Assembly: GCA_041629655.1 (NCBI GenBank)
Contig: JBFKMV010000023.1
Location: 1 to 40,807, forward strand
Direction: 5' to 3'
From: JBFKMV01 sp041629655
Lineage (GTDB): Bacteria > Acidobacteriota > Polarisedimenticolia > Polarisedimenticolales > Polarisedimenticolaceae
Length of the DNA: 40,807 bases
Made by a program: the position numbers and the translations under genes. The notes under the pieces were generated by a model. The model made no database searches, had not been told where the DNA came from, and saw nothing but the letters and a program-made list of their open reading frames with translations. Position 1 is the first letter of the stretch. Every line of letters begins with the position of its first letter. Of this stretch, positions 8,297 to 14,783 are shown in pieces.

Positions 8297-9625
8297 TCAC
8301 GCCTCCCGCATCGACCGATGAAGCCCCGCCGCAGCCTCCCGCGCGACCCGCCGGCCCTCCTCCACGTCGACGCGCGTCAACAGCAGGCCGCCGACGAGGA
8401 AGAACGCGGCGATGGCGCCGACGGCGTTGCGGCTGGAGCCGGTGAGGCCGGTGATCCAGGCGAACACCAGGGGACCCAGGATCGCGGAGAAGCGCTCGGC
8501 GACGCCGAAGAAGCCGAAGAACTCCGAGGACTTGTGCGGCGGGACCATGCTCGCGAACAGCGAGCGGCTGAGGGCCTGGCAGCCGCCCTGGACCATCGCG
8601 ACCAGGAACGCCAGCGCGAAGAAGTGCGCCGGCGTCTGGACGAAGAAGCCGAGCAGGCTGATGCCGAGATAGACCGCCAGGCCGACCAGGATCGAGCGCT
8701 TGGCGCCGATGCGCGCCGCCAGCGCGCCGAAGCCGAAGGCGAACGGGACGCCGACGAACTGCACCATCAGGATCGCGCCGATCAGCGCGGGTTGGGGCAG
8801 GCCGATCTCGCTGCCGAACACCGTGGCCATGCGGTAGATCGTGGTGATGCCGTCGTTGTAGACCAGCACGGCCACCAGCAGCAGAAAGGCCTGGCGGTAG
8901 CCGCGCAGCTCGCCGAGCGTCTCGCGCAGCCGGCCGAAGGCGACGCGCAGCGGGTTCTCGTCGCCCCGCTCGTCGCGCTCCAGCCGGCGCGGGGGCTCGG
9001 GCACGCCGCGCAGCACCGGCAGCGCGAACAGCGCCCACCACACCGCCACGGTCACGAAGGCGATGCGCGTGGCCGCGCCGCGGTCCGGGATCCCGAACAG
9101 CGCGTGCTTTTCGATCAGCACGATGTCCAGCGCCAGCAGCAGACCGCCGCCCACGTAGCCCAGCGCGTAGCCGGCCGCCGAGACGCGATCGATCTCGGAC
9201 TCGCGGGCGATGTGCGGCAGCAGCGAGTCGTAGAAGGTGATGCTGAGCAGCACGCCGATGTTGCCGAGCGCGAACAGCGTCGAGCCGAGCACCCAGTCGC
9301 CCGCGCCGACGAAGTACAGCGCCCCCGTGCTGAGGACTCCCATCGACAGCGAGACGGCGAGCAGCTTCTTGCGGATGCCCGCGAAGTCGGCCAGCGCGCC
9401 GAGCACCGGGGACAGCACGGCCACGAAGGCCAGCGCCAGCGCCGTGGTCCAGGCGTGCCGCGCCGAGCCGACCGCCGGGTCGACGCCGGCGCAGGCCACA
9501 CGCTGGTAATAGATCGGGTAGACGGCGGTGATGACCACCGTGATGAAGGCGGAGTTGGCCCAGTCGTACGTCGCCCAGGCGCGCAGCTCGGGGCGGTCCA
9601 GCCCCAGTTTCCCGAGGACACCCAT
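8297..9625 (-). CDS. UMF1-family (Atg22-like) MFS transporter
   Basis: The protein is 442 residues with about 12 hydrophobic segments, an inner-membrane permease. The N-terminal YDWANSAF motif is the hallmark of the UMF1/Atg22 branch of the major facilitator superfamily. The first MFS loop motif is visible as GALADFAGIRKK, and a charged central loop (PEPPRRLERDERGDEN) separates the two halves. The second half carries DGITTIYRMA, also typical of the branch. Eukaryotic Atg22 exports amino acids from the vacuole; bacterial substrates are mostly unknown. It begins 7 bases after the nadK stop and is probably the last gene of the thrS-to-nadK run. ATG 9625 has only a weak ribosome site, so coupling to nadK is plausible. 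Confidence 0.88.
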   Translation of the reverse strand: MGVLGKLGLDRPELRAWATYDWANSAFITVVITAVYPIYYQRVACAGVDPAVGSARHAWTTALALAFVAVLSPVLGALADFAGIRKKLLAVSLSMGVLSTGALYFVGAGDWVLGSTLFALGNIGVLLSITFYDSLLPHIARESEIDRVSAAGYALGYVGGGLLLALDIVLIEKHALFGIPDRGAATRIAFVTVAVWWALFALPVLRGVPEPPRRLERDERGDENPLRVAFGRLRETLGELRGYRQAFLLLVAVLVYNDGITTIYRMATVFGSEIGLPQPALIGAILMVQFVGVPFAFGFGALAARIGAKRSILVGLAVYLGISLLGFFVQTPAHFFALAFLVAMVQGGCQALSRSLFASMVPPHKSSEFFGFFGVAERFSAILGPLVFAWITGLTGSSRNAVGAIAAFFLVGGLLLTRVDVEEGRRVAREAAAGLHRSMREA

Positions 9626-9632
9626 CAGCGGC

Positions 9633-10505
9633 TCAGCGCGCGCCCCAGCCGAGCTTGCGCCGCAGCACGTCGAAGAAGCTGCGCCCGGGCATCCGCACCA
9701 GGCGCACCGGCTCGGCGTACTGCGTCACCACGATCGAGTCCCCGGCGCGGACCGGGAAGCCGACCTGGCCGTCCAGGGTCAGGTAGACCTCGTCGTGGGT
9801 CTCGCGCAGGGTGACCTCCACCTGCACCGAGCCCGGCACCACCAGCGGGCGGTGGGTCATGCTGTGGGGGCAGATCGGCGCGATCACGAACGCGCTCATC
9901 CGCGGGTCGAGGATCGGCCCGCCGGCCGAGAGGTTGTAGGCCGTCGAGCCGGTGGGCGTGGAGACGATCAATCCGTCGCTGGTGTAGGTCGCGACCTGCT
10001 GATCGTCGATCTTCATGTCCAGCGTGATCATGCGCGCCAGCGCGCTCTTGGTGATCACCGCGTCGTTCAAGAGCGCGTGCTCGCTGAGCACCCGCTCGCC
10101 GTGGGTGTGGCGGACGTTCAGGGCGTGGCGCTCGTCGATCTCGTACTCGCCGCGCGTGATTCGCTCCAGCCCCGGTTGCAGCTCGTCGGGCTGCAGCTCG
10201 GTCAAGAAGCCCAGGCTGCCCAGGTTGACGCCGAGGATCGGGATCTTGAGCGGAACGGCCGAGCGGGCCACGGAGAGCAGGGTCCCGTCGCCGCCGGTGA
10301 CGATCGCCATGTCGCAATCCTCCGGCAGCGTCTCGCGCGAGAAGCCGTCGTGGCGTCCCATCGCGGCCGAGGTGCGCCGGTCGAAGCGAACCTCGACGCC
10401 GTTGTCGGCGAGCCAGGCGCCGAGCCGCGCGGCGAGCTTGACGCCTTCCGGCGGCCCGACCTTGGCCACGATGGCGACCCGCTCGAGCGCGCGCGGGTGC
10501 GTCAC
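9633..10505 (-). CDS. nadK: NAD kinase
   Basis: This 290-residue cytoplasmic enzyme phosphorylates NAD+ to NADP+ with ATP or polyphosphate. The catalytic GGDGT lies at residues 71-75, followed by the NLGSLGFLTE segment and the NAD-binding TPTGSTAYNLSAGGP motif, all characteristic of the family. I chose GTG 10505 because it has an AGGAGG ribosome site 7 bases upstream, gives the usual length, and overlaps the tlyA stop as GTGA. Longer upstream readings lack family similarity. The tlyA-nadK pairing is common in bacteria. Nothing in the sequence looks unusual. Confidence 0.95.
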   Translation of the reverse strand: MTHPRALERVAIVAKVGPPEGVKLAARLGAWLADNGVEVRFDRRTSAAMGRHDGFSRETLPEDCDMAIVTGGDGTLLSVARSAVPLKIPILGVNLGSLGFLTELQPDELQPGLERITRGEYEIDERHALNVRHTHGERVLSEHALLNDAVITKSALARMITLDMKIDDQQVATYTSDGLIVSTPTGSTAYNLSAGGPILDPRMSAFVIAPICPHSMTHRPLVVPGSVQVEVTLRETHDEVYLTLDGQVGFPVRAGDSIVVTQYAEPVRLVRMPGRSFFDVLRRKLGWGAR

Positions 10506-11329
10506 GTCGCTTCCTCCTCCGTCGCCTCGGCGACGGCGGCCTCGATCGCCCGGGCGGTGCGGGCGGGATCGAGCCCGGGGCCGGTCGGGGCGAGGTGCAG
10601 GAAGAACTCGCGGTTGCCCTCGGCGCCGGGAAGGCACGACGGGACGACCGCGCGCAGCGAGCCCAGCCCGTCGGCGAGGAACGCGGCCAGGCGTTCGAGC
10701 ACCGCGACGTGCAGCTCGGGACGGCGCACGATGCCGTGCCGCCCGACCTCGCCGCGGCCGACCTCGAACTGCGGCTTGACCAGCGCCACGCAATCTCCCT
10801 CGTCCGGCAGGCACCGCAGCACCGGGGGCAGGACCAGCCTCAGCGAGATGAAGGATACATCGATCACGGCCAGGTCCGGCGGGAAGGGGAGCAGCGACGG
10901 CTCCAGGTAGCGCGCGTTGACGCCCTCGAGGGGATGGACGGCGGGGTGGTTGCGCAGTCCCCAGTCGAGCTGGCCCTTGCCCACGTCGAGGGCGATCACG
11001 CGGGCCGCGCCGCGCTCGAGCAGCACCTCGGTGAACCCGCCCGTGGAGGCGCCGACGTCCAGGGCGTCACGCCCGGCGACCGCCACGCCGAGGCGTTCGA
11101 GGGCGCCGTCCAGCTTGTGGCCCCCGCGGCCGACCCAGCGCGGGCCCGGATCGACCACGAGCTCGCTGTCCACCGGAACGCGCACCCCCGGCTTGTCCAG
11201 CCGTTGCCCGGCGGCGTGCACGCGACCCGCCAGCACCAGCGCCTGGGCCTTGGCCCGCGTCGCGGCCAGGCCGCGCTCGACCAGCAGCCGGTCCAGGCGC
11301 TCGCGGCGCGGGCGGCTGCGCGCGTTCAT
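10502..11329 (-). CDS. tlyA: TlyA-family 16S/23S rRNA 2'-O-methyltransferase
   Basis: The protein is 275 residues. Residues 11-70 are an S4 RNA-binding domain (RLDRLLVERGLAATRAKAQ). The FtsJ-like methyltransferase domain has its SAM-binding DVGASTGGFT at residues 91-100, and later VIDVSFISLR and ALVKPQFE segments typical of TlyA. Family members methylate cytidines in 16S and 23S rRNA; some are also called haemolysins, a label of doubtful meaning. The ATG lies one base after the ispA stop (TGAGATG), and the gene ends overlapping nadK by 4 bases, so the three genes are tightly coupled. Confidence 0.92.
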   Translation of the reverse strand: MNARSRPRRERLDRLLVERGLAATRAKAQALVLAGRVHAAGQRLDKPGVRVPVDSELVVDPGPRWVGRGGHKLDGALERLGVAVAGRDALDVGASTGGFTEVLLERGAARVIALDVGKGQLDWGLRNHPAVHPLEGVNARYLEPSLLPFPPDLAVIDVSFISLRLVLPPVLRCLPDEGDCVALVKPQFEVGRGEVGRHGIVRRPELHVAVLERLAAFLADGLGSLRAVVPSCLPGAEGNREFFLHLAPTGPGLDPARTARAIEAAVAEATEEEAT

Positions 11330-11330
11330 C

Positions 11331-12218
11331 TCAAGAGGTCCGGTCCACCGCGTAGCGCGCCAGCGCGTCGAGCAGCGGGGCCTCGAGCTCGACCCGGCGC
11401 AGCTCGGCACGCGCGTCGTCGACCAGCGCCAGCGCGCGCCGCCGCGAGTCCTCGACGCCGTAGAGCGCCGGGTAGGTCGCTTTCCCCGCGGCCTCGTCCT
11501 TGCCCGGCGTCTTGCCCAGCCGCTCGGCGCTGGCGGTGCGGTCGAGCACGTCATCGGTGATCTGGAACGCCAGCCCCAGCGCCGCGCCGTAGGCGGCCAG
11601 CGCCCGCCGCGTCTCGACGGGCGCACCGGCGTGGATCGCGCCGACCTCGGCGCTGGCCGCGAGCAGGCTGCCGGTCTTGTGCCGGTGGATCCACTCCAGG
11701 CGTTGCGGGTCCGCCGGCCGTCCCTCGGCCTCCAGGTCGGCGATCTGGCCGCCGACCATCCCGGCCACACCGGCCCCCGCCGCGGCCACGGCCACCGCCT
11801 CGGCCCGCCGCGCCGCGCGCTCGGCGCCCGCCGGCCGCGTGCCCAGGATGCCGAACGCCAGCGTCAGCAAGGCGTCCCCGGCCAGGATCGCCACCGCCTC
11901 GTCGAAAGCGCGGTGCACCGTCGGGCGCCCGCGCCGCAGGTCGTCGTCGTCCATCGCCGGCAGGTCGTCGTGGATCAGCGAGTAGGTGTGGAGCAGCTCC
12001 AGGGCGGCCGCGGGCTCGAGCGCCTCGTCGGCGCTCCCGCCGCACGCCTCGCACGCCGCCAGGGTCAGGATCGGGCGCAGCCGCTTGCCGCCGCCGAACA
12101 CCGCGTAACGCATGGCGCGGGCCACCGTCGCGGCGGGTCCGCGCTCGGCGGGGAGCAGCTCCTGGAGCGCCGCGTCGACGCGTTGCCGCCGCTGCTTGAG
12201 CTCGCGCTCGAGATCCAC
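11331..12218 (-). CDS. ispA: Short-chain polyprenyl diphosphate synthase (farnesyl diphosphate synthase)
   Basis: The protein is 295 residues and soluble. It condenses DMAPP/GPP with IPP to make FPP for undecaprenyl, quinone and other isoprenoids. The first Asp-rich motif DDLPAMD (residues 84-90, DDx4D) is of the bacterial FPP-synthase type. GGKRLRP precedes it and the second Asp-rich motif is ITDDVLD. KTPGKDEAAGKATYPAL is the typical IspA segment. GTG 12218 has GAGG 5 bases upstream. The gene begins 14 bases after rny and ends one base before tlyA. Neighbouring xseB or dxs, common partners elsewhere, are absent. Confidence 0.93.
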   Translation of the reverse strand: MDLERELKQRRQRVDAALQELLPAERGPAATVARAMRYAVFGGGKRLRPILTLAACEACGGSADEALEPAAALELLHTYSLIHDDLPAMDDDDLRRGRPTVHRAFDEAVAILAGDALLTLAFGILGTRPAGAERAARRAEAVAVAAAGAGVAGMVGGQIADLEAEGRPADPQRLEWIHRHKTGSLLAASAEVGAIHAGAPVETRRALAAYGAALGLAFQITDDVLDRTASAERLGKTPGKDEAAGKATYPALYGVEDSRRRALALVDDARAELRRVELEAPLLDALARYAVDRTS

Positions 12219-12232
12219 GCGGCCCTCGCCGC

Positions 12233-13783
12233 TCAGACCGCGAAGCGCACCGCGCGGGTTTCCCGCACGACGCTGACCTTGATCTGGCCCGGATAGGACA
12301 GCTGCCTCTCGATCGCGCGCGCGATCTCCTTGGACAGCTTGTGCACCGCGTTGTCCGGAACCGTGTCGGTGTCCACGATCACCCGAATCTCCTTGCCCGC
12401 CTTGACCGCGTAGGCCCGTTTGACGCCGTCGAACTTCACGGCCAGTGTCTCGAGCCGCCGCAAGCGCTCGATGAAGATCTCCAGGTTGTCCTTGTGCGCC
12501 CCCGGACGGTTGTCCGACATCCGGTTGGCGGTCTTGAGCAGGATCGACTCCAGGCTCCGGCTGTCGTGGTCCGGGTGCAGGCTGCGGATCGCGTCCACCA
12601 CCGGCGCCGGCTCGCCGTACTTCGCGGCCAGCTCGGCCGAGGCCAGCACGCTGTGGCCGCTTACCGTCTCGTCCACGCGGCCGATCTCGTGCAGCAGGCC
12701 GGCGCGATGGGTGACGTCGACGCGCGCGCCGACCTGCTCGGCCATGTGCCCGGCCAGCAGCGCCACCTCGACACAGTGCCGCAGCAGGTTCTGACCGCGG
12801 CTGGTGCCGAACTTCAGCCGACCGACGAGTCGCGCCAGGCGGGCGTGCAGCCCGGAGATGCCGAGGCCGAAGGCCGCCTGGTTGCCCTCCTCCTCGATCA
12901 GCGTATCGATCTCCTCGCGCACGCGCTCCACGACCTCCTCGATGCGGGCCGGGTGGATCCGTCCGTCCTCGACCAACCGCTCGATCGCCACCCGCGCGAC
13001 CTCGCGCCGCAGCGGGTCGAACGAGGAGATCAGGATCGCGTGCGGCGTGTCGTCGACGATCAGGTCGATGCCGGTGGCCATCTCCAGCGCCCGGATGTTG
13101 CGGCCTTCGCGGCCGATGATGCGGCCCTTCATCTCGTCGCTGGGCAGCTCGATGAAGCTCACCGTCGACTCGACGGCGCCGCGCAGGTTCAGCCGCTGTG
13201 TCGCCTGGACCACCAGGTGCAACGCCTCGCGCTCGGCGCGTTCCCGCGCCTCGTCCTCGATGCGTCGCGCCAGCAGCGCTCCTTCGCGCCGGGCCTCCTC
13301 CTCCACGCTGGAGAGGATCTGGGCCCGCGCCTGGTCGGCGGTCATGCCGGCCACGCGCTCCAGGGTCTCGCGGGCGGCATCGCGGTCGGCGCGTGCCGCG
13401 GCCCGCTGCTCGTCGGCCTCGCGGGCGGCTCGCTCGATCTTCGCCGCGCGCCGCCCGAGCTCGTCCTGCCGGTCCTGGAGCGCCCCGCTCTCCCGCTCCA
13501 GCTCGCGGGTCCGGGCGTCGAGGGCGGTCTCGCGGGCTTCCAGGTCACGCTCGCGCTGGTCGGCCTCTTCCTCGAGCGCCAGCGTCTTCTCCTCGACGGC
13601 CACCAGGAGCTCGCGCTTCTGGTTGTCGAGGTCCTGCCGGGATTCGTCCAGCAGCCGCGCCGCCTGTTGGCGGGCCCGGCCCAGCACGCGGCGCGACCCG
13701 TACACGGCGAGACCGACGATCAGCGCCGCGGCGGCCAGCCCCAGCAGCAGCGGCGTCAGGAACGCGGTGGAGGCGGTCAGCAC
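12233..13783 (-). CDS. rny: Ribonuclease Y homologue with altered HD site
   Basis: The 516-residue protein has the full RNase Y layout: an N-terminal membrane helix (residues about 8-30), a long charged coiled coil to about 180, a KH domain with MKGRIIGREGRNIRALE, then an HD-type domain and a conserved C-terminal region ending SVVRETRAVRFAV. RNase Y is a membrane-anchored endoribonuclease that starts mRNA decay. The metal-binding HD pair is read as His365-Glu366 (LLHEIGRVDE) instead of HD. The later Asp, normally in an ADAIS segment, is Asn420 (TANRMS). The DNA supports both readings. The enzyme may have changed metal use or may be inactive. The start is GTG 13783. It lies downstream of 6S RNA. 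Confidence 0.88.
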   Translation of the reverse strand: MLTASTAFLTPLLLGLAAAALIVGLAVYGSRRVLGRARQQAARLLDESRQDLDNQKRELLVAVEEKTLALEEEADQRERDLEARETALDARTRELERESGALQDRQDELGRRAAKIERAAREADEQRAAARADRDAARETLERVAGMTADQARAQILSSVEEEARREGALLARRIEDEARERAEREALHLVVQATQRLNLRGAVESTVSFIELPSDEMKGRIIGREGRNIRALEMATGIDLIVDDTPHAILISSFDPLRREVARVAIERLVEDGRIHPARIEEVVERVREEIDTLIEEEGNQAAFGLGISGLHARLARLVGRLKFGTSRGQNLLRHCVEVALLAGHMAEQVGARVDVTHRAGLLHEIGRVDETVSGHSVLASAELAAKYGEPAPVVDAIRSLHPDHDSRSLESILLKTANRMSDNRPGAHKDNLEIFIERLRRLETLAVKFDGVKRAYAVKAGKEIRVIVDTDTVPDNAVHKLSKEIARAIERQLSYPGQIKVSVVRETRAVRFAV

Positions 13784-13799
13784 CTGGTAGCCCCTCGAG

Positions 13800-13817
13800 G
13801 CCCCCGCGAGCGGGGGC
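13800..13817 (-). other. GC-rich hairpin just before the rny start
   Basis: GCCCCCGCGAGCGGGGGC is a perfect 8-bp stem with a 2-base turn, 17 bases before the rny GTG and next to its weak ribosome site. There is no T-run, so an ordinary intrinsic terminator is unlikely. It could hinder translation or stop polymerase leaving the 6S gene. Confidence 0.5.
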
Positions 13818-13875
13818 GTTGCCCGGGAACCGGTGCTGCCGGAAAGCTGATGGACGCCCGGTGGCGCTGGATTGA

Positions 13876-14056
13876 ACTCCCCCGCGAGAGCCGTGTGGGC
13901 CTGTCAGGTCGAACCGACCTGCCAGGTGGGCACCCTAGCTCCGCGTCAGGCGTCCTCTTGCGAGAGAGGCTTGCTCACGGCGAAGCGGTATTCGGGCTCC
14001 CGTTCTTCGGACGTTGGCTCGAGCCATGCAGCCCATCACGCACTCCGCAGGGAAAG
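13876..14056 (-). ncRNA. ssrS: 6S RNA
   Basis: The 356-base gap between zapA and rny encodes a structured RNA of about 181 nt, the usual 6S length. A closing stem pairs CCCTGCGG...CGTGATGGGC at 14052-14031 with GCCCACACGG...CGCGGGG at 13901-13880, interrupted by an internal loop. Next to the 3' strand is a long hairpin with an 11-bp stem and one mismatch (CCTGGCAGGTCG-GTT-CGACCTGACAGG in pieces). The 5' strand continues with GGGCTGCATGGCTCGAGCC, similar to the CCTGAGCC region of 6S. 6S RNA mimics an open promoter and binds sigma70 RNA polymerase. The zapA-ssrS order is conserved in Proteobacteria. Exact ends are estimates. Confidence 0.75.
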
Positions 14057-14064
14057 ATCCTCGA

Positions 14065-14092
14065 ATTGTCGGTTCCAGCTCCCATCGGTCGA
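14065..14092 (-). promoter_or_regulatory. Candidate 6S RNA promoter
   Basis: TCGACC (14092-14087), a 16-base spacer, then GACAAT (14070-14065) would start transcription near 14057, at the 5' edge of the 6S stem. Each hexamer matches consensus at 4 of 6 positions. Confidence 0.35.
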
Positions 14093-14139
14093 ATCGGAGT
14101 TCACGTCCTCGCGGACCGCTGAGCATCGCGGGAGGCGGA

Positions 14140-14448
14140 TCACTCGGCGAGTGCCTCGTCGAGCAGGGTCACCATGCGGGCCAGCCGTTTCTCGGTCTCG
14201 CGGTCCTTGCGGTCGTCGATCCCGTCGCGGGCCTGCATGTAGTCGTCGGCGATGTTCAGTGCGGCCATGATGGCGACCTTGAGGGTGTCGGCCGTGCCCG
14301 TGGTCTGCGCCACGTCCCGCATCGTCTCGTCCACCAGCGCCGCCAGGCGGGCCAGATCCTTCGGATCCCCCTCGCCGCGCAGTTGGTAGGTCCGCCCGTA
14401 GATCGTCACCGGGGTCGGGCCTCCGCCCTCGTGTCTTCCGTCGGCCAT
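14140..14448 (-). CDS. zapA: Cell division protein ZapA
   Basis: The product is about 102 residues. It shows the ZapA pattern: an N-terminal strand region VTIYGRTYQLRGEGDPKDLARLAALVDETM, then a helical tail (VAIMAALNIADDYMQARDG) for dimer and tetramer coiled coils. ZapA cross-links FtsZ filaments at the Z-ring in the cytoplasm. ATG 14448 gives the usual N-terminus; an in-frame GTG at 14457 would add three residues and cannot be excluded. It follows the ZapB-like gene and precedes 6S RNA. The short gap above it (14458-14494) contains a small GGCCG/CGGCC hairpin. Confidence 0.9.
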   Translation of the reverse strand: MADGRHEGGGPTPVTIYGRTYQLRGEGDPKDLARLAALVDETMRDVAQTTGTADTLKVAIMAALNIADDYMQARDGIDDRKDRETEKRLARMVTLLDEALAE

Positions 14449-14494
14449 CCGTCTCACAGCTTTCCGGCCGTTTCACCGGCCTCGAACGGTGTTG

Positions 14495-14722
14495 TTATCC
14501 TTCTTTCAGCTCTTCGACCGCCAGCTTCAGCACGCGGGCTATCTCGTCGGCCCGTGCTACCCGGCCTCCCCCGGGCGGGTCGCCCCCCTCGCGCGCGTCG
14601 GACAGGCGGGTTTTCAACTCCTGCAGATCCTGTCGCAGCCGATCCCGTTCGGCCGAGAGCGCGCGCAGACGCTCCACCGTCTGCACCACGCGCTCTTCAA
14701 GAAGTTTAATATTCGGTTCCAT
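14495..14722 (-). CDS. Small coiled-coil protein, ZapB-like
   Basis: The product is 75 residues, almost entirely a heptad coiled coil (LLEERVVQTVERLRALSAERDRLRQDLQELKTRL in pieces), with a Gly-rich break and a final helix. Its place directly upstream of zapA and its size suggest a ZapB-type division protein. Coiled coils match anything of this composition, so the family assignment is by context. Promoter-like sequence lies immediately upstream, and the mRNA leader would be only a few bases. Confidence 0.8.
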   Translation of the reverse strand: MEPNIKLLEERVVQTVERLRALSAERDRLRQDLQELKTRLSDAREGGDPPGGGRVARADEIARVLKLAVEELKEG

Positions 14723-14731
14723 GCGGTGTCA

Positions 14732-14760
14732 ATTTTAGCCAATGCCGGCGGCGAGGTCGA
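14732..14760 (-). promoter_or_regulatory. Candidate promoter before the zapB-like gene
   Basis: TCGACC (14760-14755) and TAAAAT (14737-14732) are separated by 17 bases. The AT-rich -10 stands out in this GC-rich DNA. Transcription would begin within a few bases of ATG 14722, giving a nearly leaderless mRNA. An overlapping TTGACA (14732-14727) is an alternative -35. Confidence 0.4.
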
Positions 14761-14783
14761 CGGGAATGTTCGGGTCCCGCGAT

